Shown: positions 36,443 to 48,737, counted from the first letter of the stretch. The stretch: 64,000 nucleotides of DNA from Piper betle (GCA_033002965.1 JAURVB010003213.1:1-64000); one strand, 5' to 3'. Translations and numbers: made by a program. Notes: generated from the letters alone by a model not told the origin.

Positions 36443-39050
36443 TTAGTTGTTTCCCATGGTTAAACCTTTGGACAGTCTTTCAACCACTGCTTCCATGGAA
36501 GGCCTCTCTTCGGGTGTTTCGTTGATGCATTCCAAAGCAATCTTGATCAGATGTTCAGCTTCATGTTCGATGTATTTTCCGCCGAAGTTGCTCATCAATG
36601 ACATCTTTTAATTTATTCCGCCCAACCTCGAACCTGATCATATGAGTAATCGCGGTTTTACCGCTGATAATCTGTAGAACAATCACTCCGAAAGCATAAA
36701 CATCGCTCTTCTCAGTAAATCTTCCGGTGGTGATATATTCTGGAGCTAAATATCCCATGGCAGCACTGGTCTTCAGTGACGAATAAATAACATCATCTGC
36801 CAGTATCTTCTGGATTCCAGAGTCCGAAAGCAAAGGATTAAAATGCTGATCCAAAAGAACTTTCCTAACAGATAAATTCTGATGTACAAATGAAGGTTTC
36901 TCGGGTTTGTTTGAGTGCAAGTACTCGAGTCCTGCACAAAGAAGAGAACATGTTACAATCCAAACAAATAAAACCTGTTTGTTCATATTTCTTTCTGAGG
37001 CCAAACACTTGATAAGTGTTCTTATCAAACACTATAGGGTTAAAAAAAGTCCAGTTTTCATGTTCATAATTCTGCACAGGAATTGTAATTGGGGACTAAG
37101 CGCTAGTAAGATGAAGAAAAACCACTCATGGTTAAAACCCAGAAAACATTCTGTAGAGCGTCGCATTATCAAAATTTTTAATAAGATGTAGGCTCGATAA
37201 TTTACCTCTAGCAATGCCTTCAATAATTGAAACTCTAGTAGACCAATCAAGAAACTTGCCACTTCCATCACTTACATCAAGAAACTGCATCAAGCTGCCA
37301 TTCATAGCATAATCATACACAAGAAAGCATTCACCCCTGCCTTTTGAACAACAGAAACCTCTCAGCTTAACAAGATTTTCATGTTGTAAAGAAGCAAGAA
37401 CTTCAAGCCCCTTCAAAAATTCTACTTCATCCAACTTACAGTTCCCTTTATTGATACTCTTAATGGCGACTACAGATCCGTCCCTCAAGATGCCTCTGAA
37501 AACTGCTGCAAAGTTGCTCTTTCCTAGTAGATTCAATTCAGAGAAGTACTGTGTAGCCGATTCAATTTCTGATAAGTTGAAACGAGATGCCATCATAAAA
37601 TCCTGAGAGAAGTTCATTTTGTGATGTTGGCCGTCCAAAGGATCCCATTCGGTAGCATACTCAACATGGCAAAGAGGAGAAGCACCCTTATGACTACTAT
37701 CTCTGGTATGGTCCGTGGTAAACTGACTCTCAGAATTTTCCAATGCATTCCCAATTCTTTGCTTTCTCCGGCGATAACACAGAATAGCTAAAACGCTGCA
37801 AAATGTTGTTCCAGTGCCAGCTATAACCCCAACAATCACAATAACAACCGTGAATTTTGATGAATGTGAGCAATTTGATTGGGGACAATGCAAGTTTACA
37901 TATGCTGCTTGGGGAATTTGGTGCAGGTCGGTGGAATTGGGAACAAAAGGGATTGGCGTTTTGGGGTTAAACTGGTTAGTTTCCATGCAAACCCTCAATA
38001 AATCAAAGCCAACCCCACATAGATCCGTGTTGTTCTCATATTGAAATCCTCCATCCAGCCGCTTTAGATCTTCCTCAACAAAAAAACAACACAGAAAAAC
38101 ATTATTTCAACTCATCTGATCCAAGATCAGTCGTATAAATAAAAGCTCCAAACATGGAGAAGAAGATAGGGAGAAACTCAAAAAAAATGCATGAAGAAAA
38201 ATTTGGAAAAGATAGAATATTACTAGATGGAACCACGCCAGAAAGCTTATTACTCCTAACATCCAAGTACTTTAGCTGGGGGATCTCAACTAGCTTTGTC
38301 GGAATTGAACCAGAAAGCTGATTGAAGCTCAAATCCACTCTCACCAACTTCTTCAAATCACCCAAACTATCAGGAATAGTCCCTGCCACGCGATTGGACT
38401 GCACAGAAAGAGTTGTCAGCTCCTTCAAATGCCCAAGTTTAGCAGGTATGCTCCCAGACAAGTGATTGTAAGATAGCTGCAAAACTAAAATCATAGAAAA
38501 TCCACCGTAAGCAACTATCTACATCGAATCAAATCATGAAACCATGTTTCATACTCAAACAAATCAACAATCACACAGTAAATATTAACAAAATATGGAT
38601 TTTTTTAAAAAATTCTTGTTACCTTGCAGACTAGTCATGCCACCGAGCTCCGGGGGATTTCACCGGAAAGATTGTTCATATTAAGGTACAGATCTGAGAG
38701 CTCGGTAAGATTGCCGAGCTCAACCGGTATCTTCCCGAAATGGAGTTGAAGTGCAAGTAGAGCCCAGACAAGCACTTGAGACCAGCAATGGCCGGGGAAA
38801 GAGTCCCCTGGAGCCCCTTGACCTGCAATGAGATGTTGGAGACCTTCCCGTGCTCGTTGCACAACACACCTTCGAAGGTGCCGCCGCAGTGATCGCCGGA
38901 GTTTGCCCATGACGTCAGAATCCGGCCGCCGGGGTCAAGAGCTGCCTTCAGATCTATCAGAGCTACGAGCTCGGGGTTTCCAGATATGGGTGGGAGGCAA
39001 ACCAATACAAAACACAAGAAAACAATACAACAGGAAGGTTTCCAGCTCAT
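36443..39050 (-). CDS. LRR receptor-like pseudokinase, four exons
   Basis: Exons are 39050-38623, 38484-38224, 38069-37206 and 36931-36443, about 680 residues. In order: signal peptide (CCIVFLCFVLVCLPPISG), LRRNT with SWANSGDHCGGTFEGVLC, about five leucine-rich repeats, a juxtamembrane Asn/Cys segment, one membrane span (TVVIVIVGVIAGTGTTFCSV), a basic stop-transfer RRRKQR, and a kinase-like domain. It resembles Arabidopsis At5g51560. The kinase fold keeps VAIK and the APEY/DVYAFGV elements, but the catalytic loop reads HQNLS where active kinases have HRD, DFG is DSG, and the glycine loop is GKSNFAAVF. A pseudokinase acting by binding partners is likely. Three frame breaks exist: missing bases in GGG at 38,734-38,736 and in GGGGG at 38,652-38,656, and one surplus base near 36,580-36,586 before GGKYIEHEAEH. 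All fall where the family is conserved, so they may be assembly errors. Confidence 0.9.
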
Positions 39051-41330
39051 TTTTCGAGTAAAGATTCTACTTTTCCTGCTCTTACTTTTTCACACCATGA
39101 AGGAAACCAGAACAGGAATCTCTGTTTGACGAGAAATGGTACGAAACAGAAGAAAGCAACGAAATGGTTCCACTTTTGCTGCACTCACTTCCCTCTTCCA
39201 CCTTCAGACCATGAAGAAAGTCATGCTTGAAGAAATTGCAAAGAAAGTGAAAGAATGGTTTCCTTCTTCACACCGTGAAGGAAACCAGAACAGGAATCTC
39301 TGTTGGACGAGAAATGGTTGGAAACAGAAGAAAGCAACGAAATGGTTCCACTTTTGGTGCACCCACTTCCCTCTTCCACCTTCAGACCAAGAAGAAAGTC
39401 ATGCTTGAAGAAATTGCACAGAAAGTGAAAGAATGGAACTTTGTTTCTTTCTGACTAGAAATAATGGATTGTGATGGCTGTAACAGCTGAAAAATTCAAC
39501 TGTTTTTTGCTCACCCACCTCACAGGTGCCACTTCTTCAGAACATGGAAGAGGCCATTGTTGTTGGTGAGAAGAAGGAGACAGAACGGAGCTCAGCAGTT
39601 GTTCGGAGAGTAGACATGTGGGAGAAGTATGAGAAGGTGAAGAGGCGAAGATTTGAGTAGATGGTGTTGAGGAAGAAGACGGAGGTAGAAGACAGTGGCA
39701 AATCTGTAAATAAGTGTAATAGTGAGGGTGGTTCCTTGTCGCGAGACTGGCGGTGGTCTATTGACAAGTCTCAGCACGTACGTGTTTGACCCGCTCGATT
39801 TTCGCCCTTAAAAAGCCGAAATAAAACCGAATACATAACTGTAACACGCTGATACATGTGCACACTAATCAAGTTTAGCTGGTCTTAATTTGTTTTAATT
39901 TGACTCCAACTCTAATTAAAAAAGATAATTAGGCATATATGAAACTAATATTTGAACTGAAGCACCGGAGGACCCTTCAAGAAGTTGATCTTTGTGTAAT
40001 ATTATATATTTAATAATTGGTTTAATTTAACCCGAACTTGAATTAAGAGAGAAATGTCATTTTTTTAAGATTAAAGACATGTTTCCCTTGACTTAAATTA
40101 GAAGAGTAAATAAGTTTTAAAATAAACTATCCTTTCAGTCTGAAGTGAGTTTTTTTGTTTTTTGTTTTTGCTTAATAATCCGACTCATGAAACATCAATA
40201 AAACAATGATAGATGCCAAACACCGGTTACTCCACTAAGAACAAATTTAGCTTGATTTTTAAAAAACATTGCTCAATAAATATGTTTTAAATCAGGGTTA
40301 AACCTACTTAAAGCTGTTATTTTCTTTTATAAAAAGACTCAACTGATTGACTAGTGAGCCCCACATGTACGTTTGAGCTTAAATGTGGCGGAGCCCATTA
40401 TTAATTGTGTTTGTTTACTTTGGGGCCACAAGAGGTCCGACAGTGCACTAAGTGGTGGGAAGTAGCTTTGTTGTGTCGTCTTTTTAAACTAATTAAGAAC
40501 CAATTTCTGGCGCAAACACTGGCCATGATCAGATCACTTTCGAGACACCCAGATGCAACAAAAGGCACAGATCCTCTTCAACTAAAGTAAACAAATTACT
40601 TCTTCCACACTAAAGAAAAGCCGTGTTTGCTCCAATACCATGACTGGAATGAACCAGAGAAACCCTGCCAGTCGCAACTACCCATTGTAAAAGAAGAAAA
40701 ACAAATGGTAGAAGTGATCAGAAGATGAACCAAAAGGTAGACTTTGACTTTGGCATTCATCTGGAACCGAGAAGTCAAGATGCTGCTACACCTTCCACAC
40801 TTGTCTCCTCATCAAAGTCCTCTCTGTACTACCAAATATACCCACAAAAAACCAATGCCAGCATCCTTCTTGCCATGTCTTTCAAAGCCAAATAATTAGA
40901 GCCAATCTAGAGTCAGTTTCTTAGTGGGCGTATGGATGCAAGTTCAAACTTGTATAGATTATATATGTGTATATTTCTTGTGCCATTAGATTTCGTTTAT
41001 TGCCAAAGTTTGCAAGTAAGGATTAAAACCAGCTCTTCTGTTCTACTATATATTTTAACAGTTTCACCAGAGTTATGCTCAAGGGGAAAAATAGAACCAA
41101 AACAGCCCTTCTTAAAACCTTGTATATAGTCATGCACAGAAGGATTAGAAGATTGATGATTGCATTAAGACGAGACAATTGCAAATACACACAGGCCCAC
41201 AACAATAAGAAGCCCGATTAGTTTTAGGGTGTTGGTACTTCATCAAACTCGTTAAGATTAGTTCACCTCGAATGCTGTCACAAACTTAATTCAAGGTAGA
41301 ACTTTTTGCCTATTTATCAGCATCTGTGCA
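39051..41330. other. Upstream region of the RLK gene and intergenic DNA
   Basis: Contains a two-copy tandem repeat at 39,091-39,437 (listed separately). The rest is AT-rich with no recognisable gene; small open frames at 39.5-39.8 and 40.4-40.8 kb are not supported. Confidence 0.5.
39091..39437. repeat. 178-bp tandem duplication upstream of the RLK gene
   Basis: Two nearly identical units, 39,091-39,268 and 39,269-39,437, beginning CACACCATGAAGGAAACCAG and CACACCGTGAAGGAAACCAG. They start only about 40 bases upstream of the RLK start codon (RLK is on the minus strand), so they fall in its leader or core promoter. Confidence 0.9.
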
Positions 41331-41599
41331 GTGTATTCTCCTCTTGGGAATACCAGCCTTCCACAAGTCACACTTCTCTTGACAATTCCTGTTAGGGACG
41401 GAAACCAATCCCTTTGTCAATACCGCTGCCCAACAACGCGCCCGACACAGCAAACCCTGTCGACTACCCAGACAATAGTGCCTTGTACTAGGTACCGATC
41501 ACCAAACAACACACTACAACGCTATGTGCTCGCCAAGTCCTGTCGCTCAATGTCCCCACACACTGGCTACCCACTATCGGTGTGAGATCCCTCAACTTA

Positions 41600-41642
41600 G
41601 TCCCACATCTAATACCTACTGGGAGAAAATCCTATTTATAAG
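41600..41642 (+). promoter_or_regulatory. USE-like element and TATA box at Pol III snRNA spacing
   Basis: GTCCCACATCT at 41,600-41,610 is one base from the plant snRNA upstream sequence element (RTCCCACATCG). TTTATAAG follows at 41,635-41,642, about 33 bp centre to centre. In plants the shorter, three-turn spacing is known for Pol III snRNA genes and the longer, four-turn spacing for Pol II ones. No known snRNA follows. Confidence 0.4.
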
Positions 41643-41690
41643 TGGGAATGGACTAGAGATCTTTAACTTCTGAAGTACCCATTTTAAAGA

Positions 41691-41731
41691 AATGACTTAG
41701 CCCATTATGTTGCACTTTGGGCTGTGTCATT
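41691..41731 (+). repeat. Hairpin downstream of the USE/TATA motif
   Basis: AATGACTTAGCCCA and TGGGCTGTGTCATT pair at 12 of 14 positions around a 13-base loop. It lies about 50 bases past the TATA box, so a transcript from that promoter would contain it near its 5' end. Confidence 0.75.
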
Positions 41732-43400
41732 ACAATCGGCACAAGTACCGCTACTCGTTCACGGTACAGCTCCAATCCCGGAATCCTTGGATTTATGCCC
41801 AATGCCAAATATTGACGCTGACAACAACTCAATTTTAGGAACTCCATCCCAACTTTTATTTAAATCATAAACAAAGGACACAAGTAATCCCACCTAGACT
41901 ACTTGTCGGATGTGGACATGCAAACCCCACGCCCGATTCTCTCAACCTTGCTTGATAGATTGTGAGAACACCCTCACTCGGTCCTCACCCTCAACCCTCC
42001 AGTTGTCCCCCTTGGATCAACTTGTTACATGCAATTTCCTCAACTAGTATGTGCAAGGGACTGATAAGAATGTAAGTTGTGTAATACCTCGATCCCGGTC
42101 GACTTGATTGATCTAACAGCCTACACGTGAAGACCAATCCTACTCCAAGGATCAACTGCAGCCCTTCACCGTCCCCCTACCTTGATCTCAGTATGCTTCT
42201 CTCCACAGAAACCTCAACACAACTCTTTCCAGCAGTTCTCTCCTTTACCAGACATTCTCTCTCTTTTTTTCCCATACAAGAGGCCGTCCTTTATATAGAA
42301 AAACCCTAACTCGTGTTCACCAACTCCGGATAAACCCAAATCTTCCCCGTAATCTTTATCTCCAAAAGATCACCTAAGATTCACCACGTCCTTATCCCTA
42401 GACCTGATCACGTCCACGATATTCCCCATGGCTTAGGCTTATCTCCAACCTGAGTTTGTTGCAACATTGCTCTTGCCTGGAATATCAGGATATCTAGATC
42501 CTCTCCGAATATGCTCTTGCCCACTTTCCACGAAGCTTCCTCCAAAGCATCAACTGCACCCACTAGTTCAACCATCTCGCCTACTAGCTCGACCTTAGCA
42601 AACGCTCGGCCACAAGATTAACCTCTTTGACGCTTCCAACAGTTTCCAGCTCCAAGACTAGCATCCATCTACCGTTGCAAACTCCAGCATCCAGTGCCGC
42701 CACACACGTCAACACCCAATGCCGCGGCAAACGTCGGCACCAAATCACTGCTGGACATCGCTATCGCTAGGAGCCAAATACTGCTCCAAACACTGGTATC
42801 TGCATACGGCTAAAACCCTGCACTGTGCGCTCCAGCATGCCGCTATTTTGATCGGCACGCACCTGCGCGCTCACTTGCGCTCGTGCACCAGTGTCACATG
42901 CTAGCACCCACGCCAACGTCATGCCACTATGCCGCTCGCCCGTGCCATAACCCAGTACCTGTATTTTGCTCGGTACTGCCTGGCACGCTGCTCGGCAAGC
43001 CTGTGCGCTGCTCGGTACGCTCGGTTGCACCCAACTTCACTCCGCTGACATAAACACTGACCTACTCATGACGCCTAGCCCTGGTGCTCAATCACCAGCA
43101 CCCGACTAGCGCTCCATCATACGAACCAACACCATCTTGAGGTTTCTTGGACTCTACCACAGCCACATGCCCGGTACACCATATACTGCTACATGTGCCG
43201 ATACTCATTGTCTCCCAACACTTGGCTCGACAGCTACTTGCACCATAGTCCAACTACTTGCAACTATAACACAGTTAGTGTATGGTAAATTGTTTCACCA
43301 TTTGGATAGCACCGACTATTCATGTTCGGATGCGGGATGACTAGGAACAAGCGCCAAACCCTAGCTCCCGGCGCATCTTAGACTCAAGGTTGTAACAATT

Positions 43401-44546
43401 GCCACAGTGGTCACAACCGTAATTTGGCACTTTAACTTAAATCTAGTTTTTCCATGTGTAATTTGTTTTCGATTGTACTCCAATTCAGTTTAATTTGAAT
43501 AAAATCTTTTAAGAGCTGCAGATGCTAGAATACTTTGCAACTAATAAAATAGTCATACACTAATACCTTATTATTATTTCCGGTAAAATTTTATATATTT
43601 CACTTGTACTATTAATTATTTAATTTGATTGCCCGAAACCCAACTTTTTTAAATAAATTGAGTCAATTTAATTCTGCTAAGCTGAACCACAAGCTTCTTC
43701 ATGTGATTTCAAATTAAAATTATAATCAAGCATAGATTTTAGGAAAAATATCATAAATAACCATCTTTTAAAGTTTTATATCACAAATAGCCAAAAATTT
43801 AAATGTCTATCAAATGTAACCACATCTCATATTTTTATTTCACATATAGTCAGATCTTTTATTCTTATTTTGCCTATAGCCAATTTTTATATTTTAAATA
43901 TATTTGGTTCATAAATTTTTATTTTATTGACATAAATACCTTTAATTTGACTTTAAGTTTTCGTAAACATATTTTTTCTTATATTCCATATGGCGAATGA
44001 TGTTTACATTTTAAAAAATAATCTCCAAATTTAAAATATATTAGTTTAAACAAAAATTTTATTTCTAATAATATATAATAAGTTTAGATTAAAATTTATA
44101 ACACCCAAATATATATATTATATATATATTATAATTCTATTTTATTGTAATTTTGATCGATTAAATTTCAAACAAAATCTAAAATTTTATATTTTAAACT
44201 ATAGCTAAAAAAATATATTTTAAAATCAATTCATCGTTACTGATCTTTTCATTTTGATATATAAAATAAGTAAAGATTATAATTTTTATTTATTGTCATC
44301 TTTGTTTTAAATAAAATGAGATTTTTATGGGTATTTTTGTCGTTGAATAAAAACTAATGAGATTTGGTCGATAATTGATATGAAAGTTTTAAAAATGGCT
44401 AAGTGTGATACAAATTTAAAAAATTGATTATTTAATTTTTTTTGAAAAATCTGAATATTTATAATATTTACTGTAGATTTTAATCAAACTTAATCGAATT
44501 GACCTGAGGACCAACGATTACCATTCACCACCACCAAAAATTTAAT
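43401..44546. other. AT-rich intergenic DNA
   Basis: Very AT-rich; no coding signal or clear element seen. Confidence 0.6.
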
Positions 44547-44674
44547 AAACTAACTTTTAACTAATTTAATGGGCCTCAACATCGTATAAGTAGTGCTTTT
44601 AAATTATCATAAACCAACTTCTAACTAATTTAATTAGCCTCAACATCATATAAGTAGGGTTTTTAAATTATTAT
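44547..44674 (+). promoter_or_regulatory. Duplicated promoter module of RPS13 (site II and telo-box)
   Basis: Two 64-bp tandem units, 44,547-44,610 and 44,611-44,674. The first holds TGGGCC (44,570-44,575), a site II motif; the second has lost it (TTAGCC). The second holds TAGGGTTT (44,655-44,662), a telo-box; the first has TAGTGCTT instead. Site II (TGGGCY) and telo-box (AAACCCTA) motifs are known to occur together in plant ribosomal protein promoters. A TATA-like TTATAAAG follows at 44,671-44,678. Confidence 0.7.
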
Positions 44675-44793
44675 AAAGCTTATTCCATGAGGGTCATTAT
44701 TCTCATTTTCAAAACCTTTTCTTCCCAAACCCCCACAGCCCCGGTGCCATCAGCCATCTTACGCTTCCCGCCGCCGCATCGCCTCCGGTCGAG

Positions 44794-46504
44794 ATGGGTC
44801 GCATGCACAGCCGCGGGTATCCTCCTCCTTCTCCTCTCTCTTTCGTTATTGTTCTTATAGTACGTTAGTACTCGGAAGGATGAGATGTGATCAAAACGAG
44901 GGAAAGCATTGGTGGTGTTCGTGAAAGATTGAATCTTTTCATGCTTTTGACTTGAAAACTTATTCGTCAATCGAAAAATTCGGATCAGAAATTGAAGGGA
45001 GGAACGGGTTGCGGATACTTTGATCCTTTCTGTTTGATGCCCCTTTTAATTATGACATAGAAAGTGTTCCAATACATGGTGAGATGTATGATTAAGTTTC
45101 AAGAAATTGCATTGAGGTATCTGATTTAGAAAGTTATTACATTTTATTTTTGAAAAAAGGAGACAATGGCTTAATTGAGGGCAGTGAAATTGATTTTGTA
45201 TCAACAAAAGTGGTTCTTATTTTATGTTCATGTTAATTTTTGTTAAGTAATGTATGTTTTTTCATGATTGTAGAAAGGGTATCTCTGCCTCAGCTCTGCC
45301 CTACAAGAGGACGCCTCCAAGCTGGGTTACTGCATCGGCTGTGGGAGTGAGTTTTCCTGATGAAAGTAATTGGTTGTATGTTCATCATTACTAAATATGG
45401 TTATTTATAGAAATATTATGATATTATGTGTGGTATTGCTAGGTTGAGGAGACTATATGCAAGTTTGCGAAGAAAGGGCTTCCTCCATCCCAGATTGGTG
45501 TTCTTCTTCGTGATCAATGTGCTGTGCCCCTGGCCAAGAGCATTACAGGGAACAAGATACTGAGAATTTTGAAAGCTCATGGTGGTGTTTTTTTCAGAAT
45601 GTTTGTGTTTATGAATAAAAGTTTATTGTCACCATTGTGTTTCTTTTTGCGGCTATAATTCTGATACAGGAGTCATTTTTGATAACGTTTAAAGGGATTG
45701 CACCTGAAAGGCCGGAAGATTTAAATGCTCTGATCAAGAAAGCTGTGTCCATCAGAAAGCACCTTGAGAGGAATAGGAAGGACAAAGACTCCAAATTCCA
45801 GCTTATCCTTGTTGAGAGCAGGATTCACCGCCTTGTTCGCTACTATAAGAAGGCGAAGAAGGTTTCACCTGTCTACAAATAGTAAGTTTGTGATTGTTTG
45901 CTTTATAGTTTATCCTTGTTCTTGGTATGTTATTTGTAGAGGTCATTAACATTTTACTGATGTTGTAAATATAGTGTTTCTTTTTCCCTGGCTCTTTAGA
46001 GGTCATCTTTTACTTGTCAGATTTCATTATACGCTGCGTGTACAAAATTTCTATCAATGTTACGTGTGCTATTATATGGCTACGTAGCTTCATTTAATAC
46101 CTAGGTGCTGCTATATTACTCACTAATATGTGGAAGCTTTTTGCCTGTTTCAACTCATGAAAATCTGGAGGCTGCTAAGTTTCTTGAAATATGTTTCTAG
46201 TGGTTTTATTAGACATTATTGCCTTTAATATGGGTATGTTGTTGCTTTTGTTATATGCTATCATGGAAGTTATTTTAGCAGACACAATCATTCCCGGCTG
46301 TTCTTTTGGATGAAATGTGATCCATTTTAAAATCATAAGTTGTACCATCAACTGTGTATTACCTTGTTTTTTGAGTGTTCATCTTTTACTTTTGTGTCTT
46401 GGAGAATTCTCTCGGTAGGATTGCAAATATGTTTTTGACTGATGAAGTTATTTTTTTATGTGTGCAGTGATTCATCGAAAGCGGATGCTAGTCTTCAGGC
46501 ATAG
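44794..46504 (+). CDS. RPS13: 40S ribosomal protein S13 (uS15), five exons
   Basis: Exons are 44794-44816, 45274-45346, 45443-45581, 45695-45881 and 46468-46504, joining to 152 residues, one more than usual. The start [20 protein letters not shown] and the long runs [46 protein letters not shown] and [17 protein letters not shown] identify uS15, a 40S subunit protein that binds 18S rRNA. The short first exon, split after MGRMHSRG, is typical. Some normally conserved positions differ: [11 protein letters not shown] where most plants have something like RDSHGIPQVKS, and the C-terminus ends [11 protein letters not shown]. This could be a diverged paralogue, but the frame is fully intact and the promoter has ribosomal-protein motifs, so it is probably expressed. 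Confidence 0.95.
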
Positions 46505-46901
46505 GTGACTGGATGGGAATTCGTAATTGTGATCGATGATTCTTTTTGCAAGTAGTTTAAATGTAAGGATTTTTTAGGGAGGAGGATTCATATTGACGAG
46601 GAGATATTTTTTAGGCAAAATTTCGTATTTTTTAGGTAGAAATTTCTGGTTTAATCTATTTTGTAATATTAATTATCTAGGCTATCTACAGGCTTTTGAT
46701 AATGTTATCCTTGGCGCAATATCTCGAATTTTGTACACGATGGAATTTTAGGTTTTGACGTTTTAACATATGCAGGTCATTTCGCATTTTATTATTCACT
46801 GGTAAGTCATGTTTTTGTCATTTATTATCTTCGACTTTTCTATTTTAACAAAAATCAAGAAAACTCGATGTATGGATGCGGTACATGGAATTCTTTACAT
46901 T
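46505..46901. other. RPS13 3' UTR and flank
   Basis: AT-rich trailer of RPS13; nothing else seen. Confidence 0.5.
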
Positions 46902-47642
46902 TCCCGGACATGAACATTGCGTTACCGTACGTTAAGTATGTGTAATAATTACCATGTCTAACGTCAACTTAGAACTTATTAGATGTGAATATGACGCCGA
47001 ATTGGTCATAATACTATGTGATATTTTTAAGACTATTTTTTCCCACTAGAATCTCTGCTTCACAAAGTTACTGGTTAGAAAACACATAATCATCTTTGTT
47101 AAGAAATTTGAGAAAGCCAGTAGTTACCTCGGTAAACAAATAGTTTCTATAAATAATCTCAATAATGTTCAACCAATGCTTTGGAGTTTATAGGAAAGGA
47201 AAAAACAATGTTCAACCAACAAAATCATAAAAAAACTGATTTGTAATTAGATGGCATTAATCTTAGCTTTAGTGAGCCTCTTGGCAAACTCATCAGCACC
47301 TTATTCAATAGAGGAATCTTTCATCTTGTCTATGACGTCATCCAAATATATGTTCTTACTTAAGTCTGTCTTGATCGCTAGCGCCTCTTCGCCCGAACGT
47401 GCATCCACCTCCTCGATCAAATAGACATCCTTGGTTCTTATAGTTATACACTCTAATCCTGACGAGTAATTGAGCAGTAGCTTCTAACAGTTTTACGCAT
47501 TACTCTCTTGAAGCCATTGATGATAATGCACTTCAAATCTGGCATTTGGGAAGAGACCTCAAGAAGCTCCAGCTGTGTTCATCATCCAAACGTGCATGCT
47601 TCTATATGAAAAAACTAAAATATTGGACGTAACTTGGCAAAG
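46902..47642 (-). repeat. Segmental duplicate, copy A (F-box 3' end)
   Basis: This block and 59,388-60,212 are near-identical by eye, from CCCGGACATGAACATTGC to TATTGGACGTAACTTGG. Copy A lacks about 70 bases near 47,478-47,490 that copy B keeps. It includes the C-terminal FBD-type end of an F-box gene. Confidence 0.85.
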
Positions 47643-48737
47643 GACGAAATTAAATAAGACGAGCTTAAACTTTTATAAAAAACAAAACCAAATAACTATT
47701 ATTAACAGCTAGAGCACCTCGTTTGTGTTTGATCGTCGACTTCTCTGTGCCTTTGAAGCCAGTCCTAGTACTACTGCAGTTAAAGTACCTTTAATACTCG
47801 TTCAAACGCTTTAGAATGGGCAGGCATATTTGCCAAGTCCAAAACCAAAGTCTCTATTCCATCACATAACTTGAGGAAGTACACCAAACCTGGCAGGTCC
47901 TGCTCTGGAAAATTCTCGGCTAATTGGAGATGCAAATGTTTAACCTTGATCATGAGAGGTGCTAATTTTTTCACTTTTTATCCTGCGTCAAACAGTCGAC
48001 AACTGTTGAACATAGGTACAGCTTCCTTGTGTCAAGGCAACTAAGAATCGCCACCAGAGTTGCTGCCTCATGATCCAACCTGCCATACTGAAAGTTAACA
48101 AGTTTTAGGGGGAAACGGACGGCGCGTTCAACTTGTAGCGTCTCCCAGCCTCGTAGACAACTACCAAGCTTGATACATATGGCGCGCAGAGCTCAAGCAC
48201 AGTGATAGCGTCATGTGTTACAGAAGTTCTTCCACCACGGATTGTGAGCTTTGATGTTTTTGGGTTTATTACGGACATACGAAGGGAACATTTGGATTAC
48301 AATCTCTACGTTCCAAATCTCCAAGCATTGGACATGAAGAAGTGAGTTCCTGGATCATGTTATCGTCCAAAATCAGTCTTTCTACAGCAAGATGCTCAAG
48401 GGAGGTCAAGCGAATGGAAGCAGGTGGGCCGACCATGCAATAACGGAGTGTCAGGTTTTTTAATGTGGAAAAGCCGGGAGGAGGAGTACACCATTAGGAA
48501 TCCAGAGCCGAATCCTCGACACAAGGCCTACATGAGTAGAGACTTTGTTTGTGTGGAATGATGGAGCAAGCGTACGGGCCGAACAAATAGATTCTCACCT
48601 CCAAATCCTCGACAGGGCGAGAACATGTCAAGAACAACAGAGAATCGATATTTATGCTTGTGGGGAACTTGCCATGGCGCACGTTGAAGACATCCAGGCG
48701 AAGATAACCAACGCAGGGGTCTTTCAAATGCTTTAAA
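47255..48737 (-). pseudogene. F-box/LRR (FBD-type) pseudogene 1
   Basis: Read leftward, fragments of a plant F-box/LRR/FBD protein appear in order. First is a leucine-rich region (GYLRLDVFNVRHGKF, SRPVEDLEVRIYLFG; then in another frame FSTLKNLTLRYCMVGPPAS and LEHLAVERLILDDN). Next come KVKHLHLQLAENFPEQDLPG and LCDGIETLVLDLANMP, and last the C-terminal end KAKINAI near 47,255. Stops and frame shifts separate the pieces, and the F-box itself is missing at the 5' side. The intact family works as substrate adaptors of SCF ubiquitin ligases; this copy cannot make a full protein. Confidence 0.75.

Larger units (their letters stand above)
41331..43400. mobile_element. LTR-like repeat region, unclassified
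   Basis: About 2 kb of C-rich, non-coding DNA distinct from its AT-rich neighbours. It has promoter-like motifs: an upstream-sequence-element look-alike at 41,600-41,610 with a TATA box at 41,635-41,642, and TTTATATAG near 42,291. GGGCTGTGTCATTACA at 41,719-41,734 looks like the end of a plant LTR, but no TGGTATCAGAGC primer site follows. The right part (42.6-43.3 kb) has dispersed GCTCGGTACG, CCGGCACG-like words. No gag or pol frame is present. A degraded or non-autonomous LTR element is the best guess. Confidence 0.4.

Noticed and set aside
42127..43340. Small frames in the C-rich repeat region.
   Set aside because: Low-complexity composition and no retroelement domain; treated as part of a non-coding repeat.
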